Part shown: piece by piece, positions 27,561 to 36,361 of the stretch
Position numbering within the stretch: the stretch's first letter is position 1
Layout: each line of letters begins with the position of its first letter
Source of the DNA: Caulobacteraceae bacterium
GTDB lineage: Bacteria; Pseudomonadota; Alphaproteobacteria; Caulobacterales; Aquidulcibacteraceae
Direction: 5' to 3'
Length of the DNA stretch: 64,000 bases
NCBI GenBank assembly: GCA_009773335.1
Contig: WRPF01000007.1
Span: 1 to 64,000, forward strand
The notes under the pieces: model-generated
Told to the model about the DNA's origin: nothing
Seen by the model: only the letters and a program-made list of their open reading frames with translations
The model's database searches: none
Position numbers and translations under genes: made by a program

Positions 27561-29198
27561 ATGCCAGACACAACGCCCCCCCGGCGCCTGCCGCGCGGCG
27601 CGGCCGAGCGCGCGGTCGCCGCAGCGATGCGCGACCCGCGTCTGGTACAGGCCGCGCTGGCGCTCGTTGAAAACCGTATCCCCGCGGCCGAGCAACTGCT
27701 CCGGGAACACCTCAAGGTCGATCCGATCGACGTCGCCGCGATCCGCATGCTCGGCGAGGTCGCAGCCCGCATCGGGCGCTACAGGGATTCCGAAAATCTG
27801 CTGCGGCGCGCGCTGGAGCTGGACCCGGAGTATGGCGCGGCGCGCGCCAATCTCGCTACCGTGCTCTATCGACAGGGGCGGTCGGAAGAGGCGATCGGCG
27901 AGCTCGACGCGCTGATCGGCGACGATCCGCACAACCCCGCCCATGCAAATCTGAAGGCGGCCGCACTCGGCCGGATTGGAGAGTTCGAGGAGGCGATCGC
28001 GCTCTACGAACAGGTGCTCGCGGCTGCGCCCCGGCAACCGCGCGTGTGGCTCAGCTACGGGCACATGCTCAAGACGTTGGGCCGTATGGACGACGGCGTC
28101 GCGGCGTACCGCAAGGCGCTCGACATCGCGCCCACGCTCGGCGAGGCCTGGTGGAGCCTCGCAAACCTCAAGGTCGTGACGTTTAGCGATCAGGATGTGA
28201 TTGCGATGCAGTCCGCCCTTGCATTCGAAGGTCTCGACGAAAACGACCGCCTGCAGCTTGAATTCGCACTCGGCAAGGCGATGGAGGACCGCAGGGACTT
28301 CGCCGCTGCCTTCGCCCGCTACAGCGCCGGGAACGCCGTGCGGCGCAAATCGCTGCCGTATGACGCCGCCGCCACGAGGGCCTTCGTCGATAGCGCAATC
28401 GATGTTTTCACGCCGGCCTTCCTTGCGGCGCGGCGCGACACGGGTGACCCGTCGCCTGACCCGATCTTCGTGGTGGGCATGCCGCGCGCCGGGTCCACGC
28501 TGATCGAGCAGATCCTGTCCAGCCACTCGTCAGTCGAGGGAACAACGGAGCTGCCCGATATCCCCGCACTCACCAAACGGATTCCCGCCTATCCCCGCGG
28601 CCTCGCGGACGCAGACCCGTCGCGCTTCCATGCGATCGGCGCCGCCTATCTGAAGCGCGCGCAGGTTCAGCGCAAAACGGCCCGACCGTTCTTCATCGAC
28701 AAGCTGCCGAACAACTGGGCGTACATCGGCTTCATCAAGCTCATCCTGCCGAACGCGAAGATCATCGACGCGCGCCGGCACCCGCTCGGCTGCTGCTTCT
28801 CGAATTTCAAACAGCACTTCGCACGTGGACAGGCGTTCACCTACGATCTCGACGACGTCGGACATTACTACGCCGACTATGTCCGGCTCGCCGCGCATTT
28901 CGACCGGGTGCTGCCGGGCTTCGTGCATCGCGTGACCTACGAACGCATGGTCGAGGACACGGAAGCCGAAATCCGCGCCCTTCTCGCCCATTGCGGTTTG
29001 CCATTCGAGGAGGGCTGCCTGCGCTTCTTCGAGACTGAACGCCCTGTCCGGACCCCGTCTTCGGAGCAGGTGCGTCGGCCGATCTTCCGCGAGGGCGCCG
29101 AGACGTGGCTCCACTTCGAACCTTTTCTGGGGGCCCTGAAGGACGCACTCGGAGACGCGCTCGATTGCTATCCCGAGGTTCCTCCGGGCTGGGCCTGA
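27561..29198 (+). CDS. Tetratricopeptide-repeat sulfotransferase
   Basis: 545 residues. Residues about 30-240 are TPR helices (for example AARANLATVLYRQGRSEEA and WLSYGHMLKTLGRMDDGVAAY). The C-terminal domain (about 295-530) is a PAPS-dependent sulfotransferase: the 5'-phosphosulfate loop is FVVGMPRAGSTLIEQIL near 302-318 and the 3'-phosphate region is IIDARRHPLGCCFSNF near 402-417. It transfers sulfate from PAPS to a hydroxyl or tyrosine; the target is unknown. It lies 63 bp after the Rieske gene and before a TonB receptor, an association that suggests modification of a small molecule or surface component handled by this locus. Confidence 0.88.
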   Translation: MPDTTPPRRLPRGAAERAVAAAMRDPRLVQAALALVENRIPAAEQLLREHLKVDPIDVAAIRMLGEVAARIGRYRDSENLLRRALELDPEYGAARANLATVLYRQGRSEEAIGELDALIGDDPHNPAHANLKAAALGRIGEFEEAIALYEQVLAAAPRQPRVWLSYGHMLKTLGRMDDGVAAYRKALDIAPTLGEAWWSLANLKVVTFSDQDVIAMQSALAFEGLDENDRLQLEFALGKAMEDRRDFAAAFARYSAGNAVRRKSLPYDAAATRAFVDSAIDVFTPAFLAARRDTGDPSPDPIFVVGMPRAGSTLIEQILSSHSSVEGTTELPDIPALTKRIPAYPRGLADADPSRFHAIGAAYLKRAQVQRKTARPFFIDKLPNNWAYIGFIKLILPNAKIIDARRHPLGCCFSNFKQHFARGQAFTYDLDDVGHYYADYVRLAAHFDRVLPGFVHRVTYERMVEDTEAEIRALLAHCGLPFEEGCLRFFETERPVRTPSSEQVRRPIFREGAETWLHFEPFLGALKDALGDALDCYPEVPPGWA

Positions 29199-29374
29199 GC
29201 CAGAAGCAGCGAGTCCCGATCCGAAACCTGCTCTCAAAACGCGCAACGTGAGCGGGCCGTGTGCCATTTCAGCAACTTGCGACGCGCTTCCGGGGTCGTC
29301 GACCCGTTCAGAATTGACTGCCCCCCCAAAGCGCGAAAGGCTTCCGCGACACATTTTTTTGGAGTGGTGAAGTC

Positions 29375-31825
29375 ATGTTCCGACGCGGATTTTCGGCATT
29401 GCTCTTGTCAACATCGGTCCTCGGCGGCGCGCCGGCGCTGGCCCAGACGGAACCTGCGACCGGCGTTGGGTCGGATGAGATCATCGTCACGGCGCAGAAG
29501 CGCAACGAGTCGATCCAGGATGTGCCGATCAGCATCCAGGCGCTGTCCACCCAGAAGCTGGATGAGTTGAACGTCGCCAGCTTCACGGATTTCGCCGCGC
29601 TCCTCCCGAGCGTGTCCTTCCAGAATAGCGCGCCCGGCGTCGCCAATGTCTATGTCCGGGGCGTCGCTTCGGGCGGCGACGGCAACCACTCCGGTTCCTT
29701 GCCGAGCGTGGGCATCTATCTCGATGAGCAGCCCGTCACCACCATCGGCGGCTCGGTCGACATCAACATCTACGATATCGCGCGTATCGAATCGCTGGCC
29801 GGGCCGCAGGGCACGCTCTACGGCGCCTCCTCCCAGGCCGGCACGATCCGGATCATCACGAACAAGCCGGACTCCAGCGGTTTCTACGGTCGCTGGGATG
29901 CCGAGGCCAACACCGTCAATGATGGCGAGGCGGGCGGCAGCCTGCAGGGGATGGTCAACATCCCGATCAACGAACGCGCGGCGTTGCGCCTCGTCGGATG
30001 GGCGCGGCGCGACGGCGGCTACATCGACAACGTCGCGGGCACGCGCTCCTTTCTCCCCTCGCCCGGCGGGATCACCGTCAACAATGCGCGCTTCGTCGAG
30101 GACGATTTCAACGACGTCGAGACCTATGGCGGCCGCGCAGCCCTCAAGGTCGATCTGAACGACAACTGGACCGCCACCGGCTCGCTCATCGGACAGACCC
30201 AGGAAACGACCGGCGTCTTCGGCTTCGACGCGTCCGTCGGCGATCTCAAGGTCCAGCACTTCTATCCGGACGAAGGGTCTGACGACTTCTACCAGGCCGG
30301 CCTGACAATCCAGGGCAAGGTCGCCAACTTCGACATCACCTACGCTGGCGCCTATCTTGAGCGGACGGTCGAGACGTTGTCGGACTACAGCGACTACGCG
30401 GAAGCCTACGACCAGCTCTACAGCAGCTACGGCGGCCTGGCCGGCTACTTCTATTTCGTCGATGCGCTCGGCGCGACGATCGATCCGCGCCAGTTCATCG
30501 TCGGCGGCAGCGATTTCACCAAGGAAAGCCACGAGTTCCGCGTGTCCTCGCCGTCGGACCAGCGTCTGCGTTTCGTCGTCGGCGCCTTCTACCAGCAACA
30601 GACGCACGCCATCTCGCAGGACTACCGCGTGCCCAACCTCGCCGCGAACATGTCCGTGAACGGCCTGCCGGGCACGCTGTGGCTGACCAAGCAGGATCGC
30701 GTTGATGAGGACAAGGCGCTGTTCGGCGAGGCTACCCTCGACATCACAGAGCAACTGAGTGTGACAGCCGGTATCCGTGCGTTCGAATACGAAAACAGCC
30801 TCATCGGCTTCTTCGGCTTCGGCCGCGACCTCGCCGGCCCGCCGTACAACGCCGCGGGCAGCTCACGCACGGGCGTCGCCGGATGTTACACGACCACGGG
30901 ACAGATCCTGCGCGACAACCCGGGCGGAACGCTCCTGCCCGCAGCAGTCGCGGGAGGCCCGTGCACCAATCTGGCGACCTTCAATGCAAACGGCACTCTT
31001 TCGCCGAAGGTCGCGTCCGGCGACGGCACGACCTACCGTTTCAACGTGACCTACGATCTGACGCCCGACGTCATGTTCTACGCGACGGCGTCGAGCGGCT
31101 TCCGACCCGGCGGCATCAACCGCCGCGCCACCACGGGCGCCTACGATTCCGATGAACTCAAGAATGTCGAGTTCGGCTGGAAGACGATGCTGTTCGATCG
31201 CGCTTTGCGCTGGAACGGCGCGATCTACGAACAGAAGTGGGAGCAGTTCCAGTTCTCGTTCCTGGGACTGAACAGCTTCACGGAAATCCACAACGGACCT
31301 GACGCCACGATCCGCGGACTGGAGTCCGATATTTCCTGGTCGCCTACCGCGAACTTCACGCTCAACGCCAGCGGCGCCTATACGGACGCAAAGACGGACA
31401 ACAACCTTTGCTCGGTCGCCGACCCAACCTTTACGTGCGCGGCGAGTTCAATCCTGGCGCCGAGCGGGACACGTCTTCCGATCACGCCGAAGACCAAACT
31501 CTCGATGTCTGGTCGATATGAGTGGGCAGTAGGCGACTACCAACCCTATGCGCAGCTTGTGGTGTCTCACCGTGGGTCCGCATCGACCGACATCAGAACG
31601 GCGGAGGCTGCCGCGCTGGGACGCCTGCCGTCGGCCACCACGATGGATCTGGCTGTCGGCTCCGTCTGGAAGGACTGGATGGCGGAGGTGTTCGTCTCCA
31701 ATCTGACTGACGAACGCGCTCAACAGACCCGGTACTCGCAGTGCAGCGTCTGCTCGACGGTCCGATCCTATGCAGTCGTGGAAACGCCGCGCACGATCGG
31801 CATCCGGTTCGGCTCGAAGTTCTGA
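29375..31825 (+). CDS. TonB-dependent outer-membrane receptor, large sphingomonad/caulobacter type
   Basis: 816 residues. Signal peptide with cleavage after about residue 23 (PALAQ). DEIIVTAQKR near residue 33 is the TonB-box-like start typical of alphaproteobacterial receptors. The plug domain contains SVQIQALS-like and GPQGTLYGASSQAGTIRIITNKP segments; the barrel ends in a terminal Phe (GIRFGSKF). Ligand unknown; barrel Cys residues (CYTTTG, CTNLATF, CSVADPTFTC) may form loop disulfides. Preceded by GGAGTGG. Probably the uptake route for the compound processed by the permease/oxygenase genes upstream. Confidence 0.93.
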   Translation: MFRRGFSALLLSTSVLGGAPALAQTEPATGVGSDEIIVTAQKRNESIQDVPISIQALSTQKLDELNVASFTDFAALLPSVSFQNSAPGVANVYVRGVASGGDGNHSGSLPSVGIYLDEQPVTTIGGSVDINIYDIARIESLAGPQGTLYGASSQAGTIRIITNKPDSSGFYGRWDAEANTVNDGEAGGSLQGMVNIPINERAALRLVGWARRDGGYIDNVAGTRSFLPSPGGITVNNARFVEDDFNDVETYGGRAALKVDLNDNWTATGSLIGQTQETTGVFGFDASVGDLKVQHFYPDEGSDDFYQAGLTIQGKVANFDITYAGAYLERTVETLSDYSDYAEAYDQLYSSYGGLAGYFYFVDALGATIDPRQFIVGGSDFTKESHEFRVSSPSDQRLRFVVGAFYQQQTHAISQDYRVPNLAANMSVNGLPGTLWLTKQDRVDEDKALFGEATLDITEQLSVTAGIRAFEYENSLIGFFGFGRDLAGPPYNAAGSSRTGVAGCYTTTGQILRDNPGGTLLPAAVAGGPCTNLATFNANGTLSPKVASGDGTTYRFNVTYDLTPDVMFYATASSGFRPGGINRRATTGAYDSDELKNVEFGWKTMLFDRALRWNGAIYEQKWEQFQFSFLGLNSFTEIHNGPDATIRGLESDISWSPTANFTLNASGAYTDAKTDNNLCSVADPTFTCAASSILAPSGTRLPITPKTKLSMSGRYEWAVGDYQPYAQLVVSHRGSASTDIRTAEAAALGRLPSATTMDLAVGSVWKDWMAEVFVSNLTDERAQQTRYSQCSVCSTVRSYAVVETPRTIGIRFGSKF

Positions 31826-31833
31826 TGAGGCGA

Positions 31834-31865
31834 CAGGCTCGCGGCGCAAGTTGGCCGCGAGCCTG
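31834..31865. terminator. Perfect 12-bp inverted repeat between convergent genes
   Basis: Arms CAGGCTCGCGGC (31834-31845) and GCCGCGAGCCTG (31854-31865) with an 8-base loop, 8 bp after the receptor stop. It can act for both strands. There is no strong T-tract, so it may slow or stop polymerase with Rho, or protect 3' ends. Confidence 0.7.
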
Positions 31866-31984
31866 CAGTCAGCCCTCTCATGCGCAACAGCGGCCGCGAC
31901 GTTAGTCCAGATTGGCCTCGCTGCTCACACAGCGCCCCTTACCAACGTCGATACCGGTTCCTTGGAACGCCTCTGGTGTTTCGT

Positions 31985-32764
31985 TCAGAAAATGGTGTAC
32001 CCGCCATCGATCACGATGGAATCGCCTGTGTGAAACCGTGACGCTTCCGATGCGAGATAGACCGCGATCGCCGCGAAGTCCTCGGGCTCACCCCAGCGCC
32101 TCATGGGAACGCGGCCAATCGCCTTTTCATTGAACTTGTCCCAAGCCTGAAGCGGCTTCGTCATCTCCGACCGGATCCAGCCAGGCAATATCGTGTTTGC
32201 ACGGATGCCATATCGCGCGAACTCCACCGCCACGCCTCTCACCATGGATTCAACCGCGGCTTTCGAGGCGGCATACGCCTGGTTGGCAGGCGCGCCGTCG
32301 ATGGCAGACGTCGACCCGGTCACCGCCAATGAACCACCCGGATCGCCCGCTTCCGCGCGCGCGACCATGTGCTTGCACGCCTCACGCAAGGTCCAGAATA
32401 CGGCATCCAGATTGACTGTTGTGACGCGTCGCCAGCGCTCGGTCGTCATACCCGTGAAGGGGCCGCCGCCGCCGACCCCGGCATTGGCGACCACGAAATC
32501 GAACCGGCCCATCTTCTGAAGCGCCTCCGCGAAACCATCCACGACGGCTTGTTCTTCAGAAACGTCGATCGCTTGCGCGAGAACGTCGCCGCCATGGGCC
32601 TTCAACGCCTCGACAGCCGCCGCGTTGCGATCCGCCGTGCGGCCCCAGATGACAACCTTGGCGCCCGCCTCGGCAAGTCCGTGCGCCATCCCGAGACCGA
32701 TGCCGCTGTTTCCGCCCGTGACCAGAGCGACGCGCCCGCTCAGATCGAACAGCTTGAAAACCAT
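31985..32764 (-). CDS. Short-chain dehydrogenase/reductase (classical SDR)
   Basis: 259 residues from ATG 32764. Cofactor motif TGGNSGIGLGMA at residues about 16-27, NAGVGG in the middle, and the catalytic Tyr-x3-Lys in AYAASK with Ser in VTGSTSAIDG. IRANTILPGWIRSEM and the final DGGYTIF are classical-SDR features. An NAD(P)-linked oxidoreductase of an alcohol or ketone. It is convergent with the TonB receptor and could belong functionally to the cassette at 25-32 kb, which is inference from position only. Confidence 0.9.
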   Translation of the reverse strand: MVFKLFDLSGRVALVTGGNSGIGLGMAHGLAEAGAKVVIWGRTADRNAAAVEALKAHGGDVLAQAIDVSEEQAVVDGFAEALQKMGRFDFVVANAGVGGGGPFTGMTTERWRRVTTVNLDAVFWTLREACKHMVARAEAGDPGGSLAVTGSTSAIDGAPANQAYAASKAAVESMVRGVAVEFARYGIRANTILPGWIRSEMTKPLQAWDKFNEKAIGRVPMRRWGEPEDFAAIAVYLASEASRFHTGDSIVIDGGYTIF

Positions 32765-33011
32765 TCAAAATCTCCCTTTTCGTAAACTTGGTTGGAGACA
32801 ACCATCCAGGTCAAGTGCGCCGCCCGGGTACGCAAGATTGGCGCGCACCGTGACGCCGCCTGCCTGAGATCCCGCTTGCCCGCCGTCTGAAACCGCCGAC
32901 CAGCCTGCGCGGCCGGAAAGATCGATCATCTGCGCGATCCCCTGCGGCGAGCGGAGATGGAGCTGATTGATCACGCGCGACAGCCCGCCTGACCCAGCTT
33001 GCCGCGGGCCC

Positions 33012-33098
33012 CGGACAGAGAGGGATTCGAACCCTCGTTAGAGTTGCCCCTAAACACGCTTTCCAAGCGTGCGCCTTCAGCCACTCGGCCACCTGTCC
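33012..33098 (-). tRNA. tRNA-Ser, anticodon GGA
   Basis: 87 nt on the minus strand. Acceptor stem GGACAGG pairs with TCTGTCC (one G-U pair), with G as discriminator. The D-arm region has GCCGAGTGGC, the anticodon stem is CGCTT-GGA-AAGCG, there is a long variable arm as expected for serine, and the T-arm is GAGGGTTCGAATCCCTC. The 3' CCA is not encoded. The anticodon reads UCC and UCU. Confidence 0.97.
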
Positions 33099-33203
33099 CG
33101 GAGGCCGGGCTTATGGCGTGTCGCGGAGCAAAAGACAACGGTCGCGCGGTGCGGGCTGTAACGGGCCGGCGAATGCCCTACGTATAGCCACCCGGAGGTT
33201 CCC

Positions 33204-33857
33204 ATGTTCCTGCAGAAGAAGAATCTCGACCTGCCGACCGCCGCCGAGGCCCTGCCTGGCCGCGACCGCGCCATGGCGTTCGAGAACCGCCACTTCGTCA
33301 CAGGTCGGCCGATTGCGCCGCCCTTCCCCGAGGGGCTGCAGGAAATCGTCGTGGCGCTGGGGTGCTTCTGGGGCGCAGAGCGGGTCTTCTGGAACACGCC
33401 GGGCGTCTGGACGACCGCCGTCGGGTACGCGGGCGGCGTCACGCCGAACCCGACCTACGAGGAGGTCTGCTCCGGCCGCACCGGCCATACCGAGGTGGTG
33501 CGCGTGGTCTTCGATCCGGCGCAGATGACGCTGCCGGCGCTGCTGAAGATCTTCTTCGAGCGCCACGACCCCACGCAGGGCATGCGTCAGGGCAACGATC
33601 AGGGCACGCAGTACCGCTCCGCCATCTATCTCGCCGATCCGGCGCAGGCCGATGTCGTCGAGGCGGCGCGCGAAGCCTACGCGGCGGCGCTGAAGGCGCG
33701 CGGCTTCGGCGCGATCACCACGGAAGTGCGCGCGCAGCAGTCGTTCTTCTACGCCGAGGACTATCACCAGCAGTACCTCGCCAAAAATCCGGGCGGCTAC
33801 TGCGGCATCGGCGGCACGGGCGTAACGTGCCCGATCGGAGTCGGGGTCGACGCATGA
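33204..33857 (+). CDS. msrA: Peptide-methionine (S)-S-oxide reductase
   Basis: 217 residues from ATG 33204. Repairs methionine-S-sulfoxide in proteins. The catalytic motif GCFWGAE has Cys54; resolving cysteines are at about 200 and 209 ([14 protein letters not shown]). [13 protein letters not shown] and [19 protein letters not shown] are family signatures. No signal peptide, so cytoplasmic. The next gene overlaps its stop by 4 bp. Confidence 0.95.
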   Translation: MFLQKKNLDLPTAAEALPGRDRAMAFENRHFVTGRPIAPPFPEGLQEIVVALGCFWGAERVFWNTPGVWTTAVGYAGGVTPNPTYEEVCSGRTGHTEVVRVVFDPAQMTLPALLKIFFERHDPTQGMRQGNDQGTQYRSAIYLADPAQADVVEAAREAYAAALKARGFGAITTEVRAQQSFFYAEDYHQQYLAKNPGGYCGIGGTGVTCPIGVGVDA

Positions 33858-34189
33858 CGCCAAAGCAGGTCGAGGCGGCGGCGCTGGCGTTGCCGGGCGC
33901 CGCGCTCTCGATCCAGTGGGGCGACGACCGCGTCTACAAGGTGGGCGGCAAGATGTTTGCGGCGATGGGCGCCGGCAAGGCGCCGGCGCTGTCGTTCAAG
34001 GTCGGCGAAGTGGCGTTCGAGATGCTGATCGAACGCGAAGGCGTGATCCCCGCGCCTTATCTCGCCCGCGCCAAGTGGGTGCAGCTGACAACGCTGAAAG
34101 CCATGGACGCCGTCGAGATCAGGGAGCGCCTCGGCGAGGCGCACCGGCTCGTTGTGGAGAAATTGCCGAAGAAGCTGCGGCCCGCGTGA
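33854..34189 (+). CDS. MmcQ/YjbR family protein
   Basis: 111 residues, starting in an ATGA overlap with msrA. The CyaY-like YjbR fold is indicated by the short N-terminal [17 protein letters not shown], then [24 protein letters not shown], and a C-terminal [18 protein letters not shown]. Such proteins are called DNA-binding in some annotations without strong evidence. Co-transcribed with msrA. Confidence 0.82.
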   Translation: MTPKQVEAAALALPGAALSIQWGDDRVYKVGGKMFAAMGAGKAPALSFKVGEVAFEMLIEREGVIPAPYLARAKWVQLTTLKAMDAVEIRERLGEAHRLVVEKLPKKLRPA

Positions 34190-34253
34190 GTGCCAACGTC
34201 CGCCCTTTGCCCGAAGCAGACATCCGACTTGATCCTCCCGCGATAATCGCGCA

Positions 34254-34880
34254 GTGCTTTCGGCTCAACAGTCGCGGCTCTCAGAGGCCGAAATTCAATT
34301 GACCGTCAACACCGCATACGACGCGCTCATGGACGAGATTTGCGTGGGCCTTGGTTTCTGTGGCTGCATCAAAGACGGCAAGCCGCTTCACGTTGCTCAA
34401 TTCATCCCGTCGAGAGGGCCCGTCACGGCAGATCAGTTTGCCGAGTGGGTCTTCCTTGCGGACGACATGAATCCCAACTCTGAACCGAAGCGATGGGAAA
34501 ACCTCAAAGCCAAGATCAAGCTAGCTTTCGTCCGCCACATGGGCTCGGAATTGGTGGACGCGAAGTTGCTCAAGTGGAGCGACGGCAAACCCGAAGCACG
34601 CAGGCGCGAAACGGGGCCAGTGTTCAGAAAACTCGAAGTGTGGCGGCGCTTATCTCCCGAGCGGGCAGTTCGCTACAACTGCATTCAGCACGTTCAGACG
34701 GGGGAATTTCGAGTCTGCACAGCGGATTTCGTGGAGGCGAGTGGCGCGCTCGATCAAGACCAAGCGCGTTACTTTGTGGAGGCCTTCTTAGCCACCGACA
34801 GAAGTGACCCTGAGCCGCAAGATTGGTTCGGCTCTCTTGAAGCTGCTATCGCGGCCCATGACGAAGCGTTCGAGAACTAG
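34254..34880 (+). CDS. Orphan hypothetical protein, lower GC than neighbours
   Basis: 208 residues if translation starts at the GTG at 34254; a TTG near 34300 or the ATG near 34330 (ALMDEICVG) are alternatives. Soluble, slightly acidic, with no signal or membrane segment. Features: a Cys-Gly-Cys near residue 36 (LGFCGCIKDGKPL), many Trp/Arg in the middle, and a C-terminal ALDQDQARYFVEAFLATDRSDPEPQDWFGSL-like stretch. The codon use is markedly less GC-biased than in msrA or the genes beyond. No family recognised. It stands between msrA/yjbR and a palindromic repeat, so recent acquisition is plausible. Confidence 0.65.
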   Translation: MLSAQQSRLSEAEIQLTVNTAYDALMDEICVGLGFCGCIKDGKPLHVAQFIPSRGPVTADQFAEWVFLADDMNPNSEPKRWENLKAKIKLAFVRHMGSELVDAKLLKWSDGKPEARRRETGPVFRKLEVWRRLSPERAVRYNCIQHVQTGEFRVCTADFVEASGALDQDQARYFVEAFLATDRSDPEPQDWFGSLEAAIAAHDEAFEN

Positions 34881-34940
34881 GTCCGCTGTCGGCGAAAAAG
34901 AGACACGCTCATCGCTCCGTTCCCATCCCCCTAGACTCAG

Positions 34941-35119
34941 TCATTCCGGGGCGGCCGGAGGCCGAACCCGGAACCTAGGGGACCGGGCGAGTTTGAACGC
35001 CCGTGATCCATCGACTTGCGCGATTTTTACGAGGGCTTTCCTCTTCCGCGCCACATGCGGGAACGACGGAAACCGGTCCCCTGGGTTCCGGGTTCGCGCT
35101 TCGCGCGCCCCGGAATGAC
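34941..35119. repeat. Paired-arm dispersed repeat, family B, copy 1
   Basis: Left arm 34941-34985 begins gtcattccggggcg; right arm 35076-35119 ends cgccccggaatgac. The arms are inverted copies (each with a CCCGGAACC / GGTTCCGGG core), about 90 bp apart. A second copy with the same arms is at 63817-63924. Likely a non-autonomous dispersed palindromic element; either arm pair could form a long stem in RNA. Confidence 0.8.
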
Positions 35120-35169
35120 GGAGTTTATTGGAGGGGAGTCCGCCCCCGGCGAAGAGCCGACCGAAGCCC

Positions 35170-36276
35170 CTAAGCCGGCCAGCGCAGCCCGATGCGGCGG
35201 CGTTGCGCCAGCGTCTGCTCGGCGCGCGCGAGCGCCCGCGTGCCAACTTCGACGCCCTGCAGGGCATCCGCCGCACGCAGCGCGTCGAGCGACAGCTTGA
35301 GCACGGCGACCGCCTCTTCGAGCTTGTCGCGGGCGCCTTCGCGTTCACCGAGCGCGGCAAGCGCACGGCCGATTTCCTGCTGCGCCGCGCCCCAGGCGCC
35401 GGGGTCGAGCGCGCGATCGACCTGCTCCAGATACTGACGGCGGGCGCCCAGCGCCTTCTCGAGCCAGTGCGTGCCGCCCCCGCGCTCGCCGAGCGACAGC
35501 GCGCCCGAGGCGTAATCGCCGAGAATCTCAAGCTGCGCCTCGTCGCTGAGCGTTTCCGGCGGGTCCTGGACGAGCTTGTCGAGCGCCTCGACGATCGGTT
35601 GCAGCTTCTCGGGCTTGTAGTCCTGCGGCCGGTTGAGGATCGGACGGGCGCGACGGGCGCAGGCGTAGGCGATGGCTTCCTCGACACCGGCCTCGATGCG
35701 GCCGCGACGGAGGCGGAATTCAAGCGTGTGGGTCTCGGGCAGCCGGCCGTAGGTCGGCGCGGCGACGAACTTGAGCTCCACCTTGTCGCCGACGCCGCGA
35801 CGGCCCCAGACGATCACGTCGCCGGCGGACCGCTCAAGCACATCCGCCGCCTGCACGCCGATCCGGCGGATGCGCTCGGGATGGGCGCGCGTGCTGGCGA
35901 TCTTCAGCTTCACCGGGAACGGCTCGACCTGAACAGGGGCGGAGAAGGCGAACGCGCCAAAGCTGGTCTCGATGGCCGCCATCAGCTGCTCACGCAGGTT
36001 CGCGCCGCCGTCGATATTGGCGACGAGCACCATGGCGCGGTGATCCTTCTGGCGCTTGAGCGCCTGCGCGCGCAGCGCCTGGTGGGTCGCCGACGTCGCC
36101 TTGCCGGCGCCGAGCAGGACCCAGAACGCAGAGATCAGCAGCGCCGCCAGTCCGACGGACATGAACGCCATGAAAACATGGGGATACGCCCAGAATGCCT
36201 CCTGAGCCTGGCGCGCCAGGACCTGGAAGAAGCTGGGCGTGGCGGCCGCGGCGAACGCGATCATCGGAGATTCCAT
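35170..36276 (-). CDS. Membrane-anchored protein of unknown function with helical-repeat C-terminus
   Basis: 368 residues from ATG 36276 (Met5, at 36264, is an alternative start). One transmembrane helix at about 35-58 (FMAFMSVGLAALLISAFWVLL). The central part (about 75-215) is alpha/beta: VLVANIDGGANLREQLMAAIE, DVIVWGRRGVGDKVELKFVAAPTYG. The C-terminal part (about 250-360) looks like degenerate TPR helices (LGDYASGALSLGE, ALGARRQYLEQVDRAL, AWGAAQQEIGRALAALGEREGARDKL). No named domain. 85 bp from the MFS gene on the same strand. Confidence 0.7.
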   Translation of the reverse strand: MESPMIAFAAAATPSFFQVLARQAQEAFWAYPHVFMAFMSVGLAALLISAFWVLLGAGKATSATHQALRAQALKRQKDHRAMVLVANIDGGANLREQLMAAIETSFGAFAFSAPVQVEPFPVKLKIASTRAHPERIRRIGVQAADVLERSAGDVIVWGRRGVGDKVELKFVAAPTYGRLPETHTLEFRLRRGRIEAGVEEAIAYACARRARPILNRPQDYKPEKLQPIVEALDKLVQDPPETLSDEAQLEILGDYASGALSLGERGGGTHWLEKALGARRQYLEQVDRALDPGAWGAAQQEIGRALAALGEREGARDKLEEAVAVLKLSLDALRAADALQGVEVGTRALARAEQTLAQRRRIGLRWPA

Positions 36277-36361
36277 CAGAGCGAACGCTTTTCCTACCCC
36301 GCCGCGCCGCGTCGCACAACGCCATGCGGCGCCGCAAAACCGGGCTGCACAGGCAGGTTAT

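Noticed and set aside
32765-32974. Possible 69-residue minus-strand gene upstream of the SDR
   Set aside because: No ribosome-binding site, low-complexity Gly/Ala content and no recognisable feature. The region is better read as the SDR leader.
33012-33098. tRNA-Ser as an integration site for a genomic island
   Set aside because: No integrase next to it and no repeated tRNA 3' end was noticed nearby; the flanking genes on the right look like core genes.
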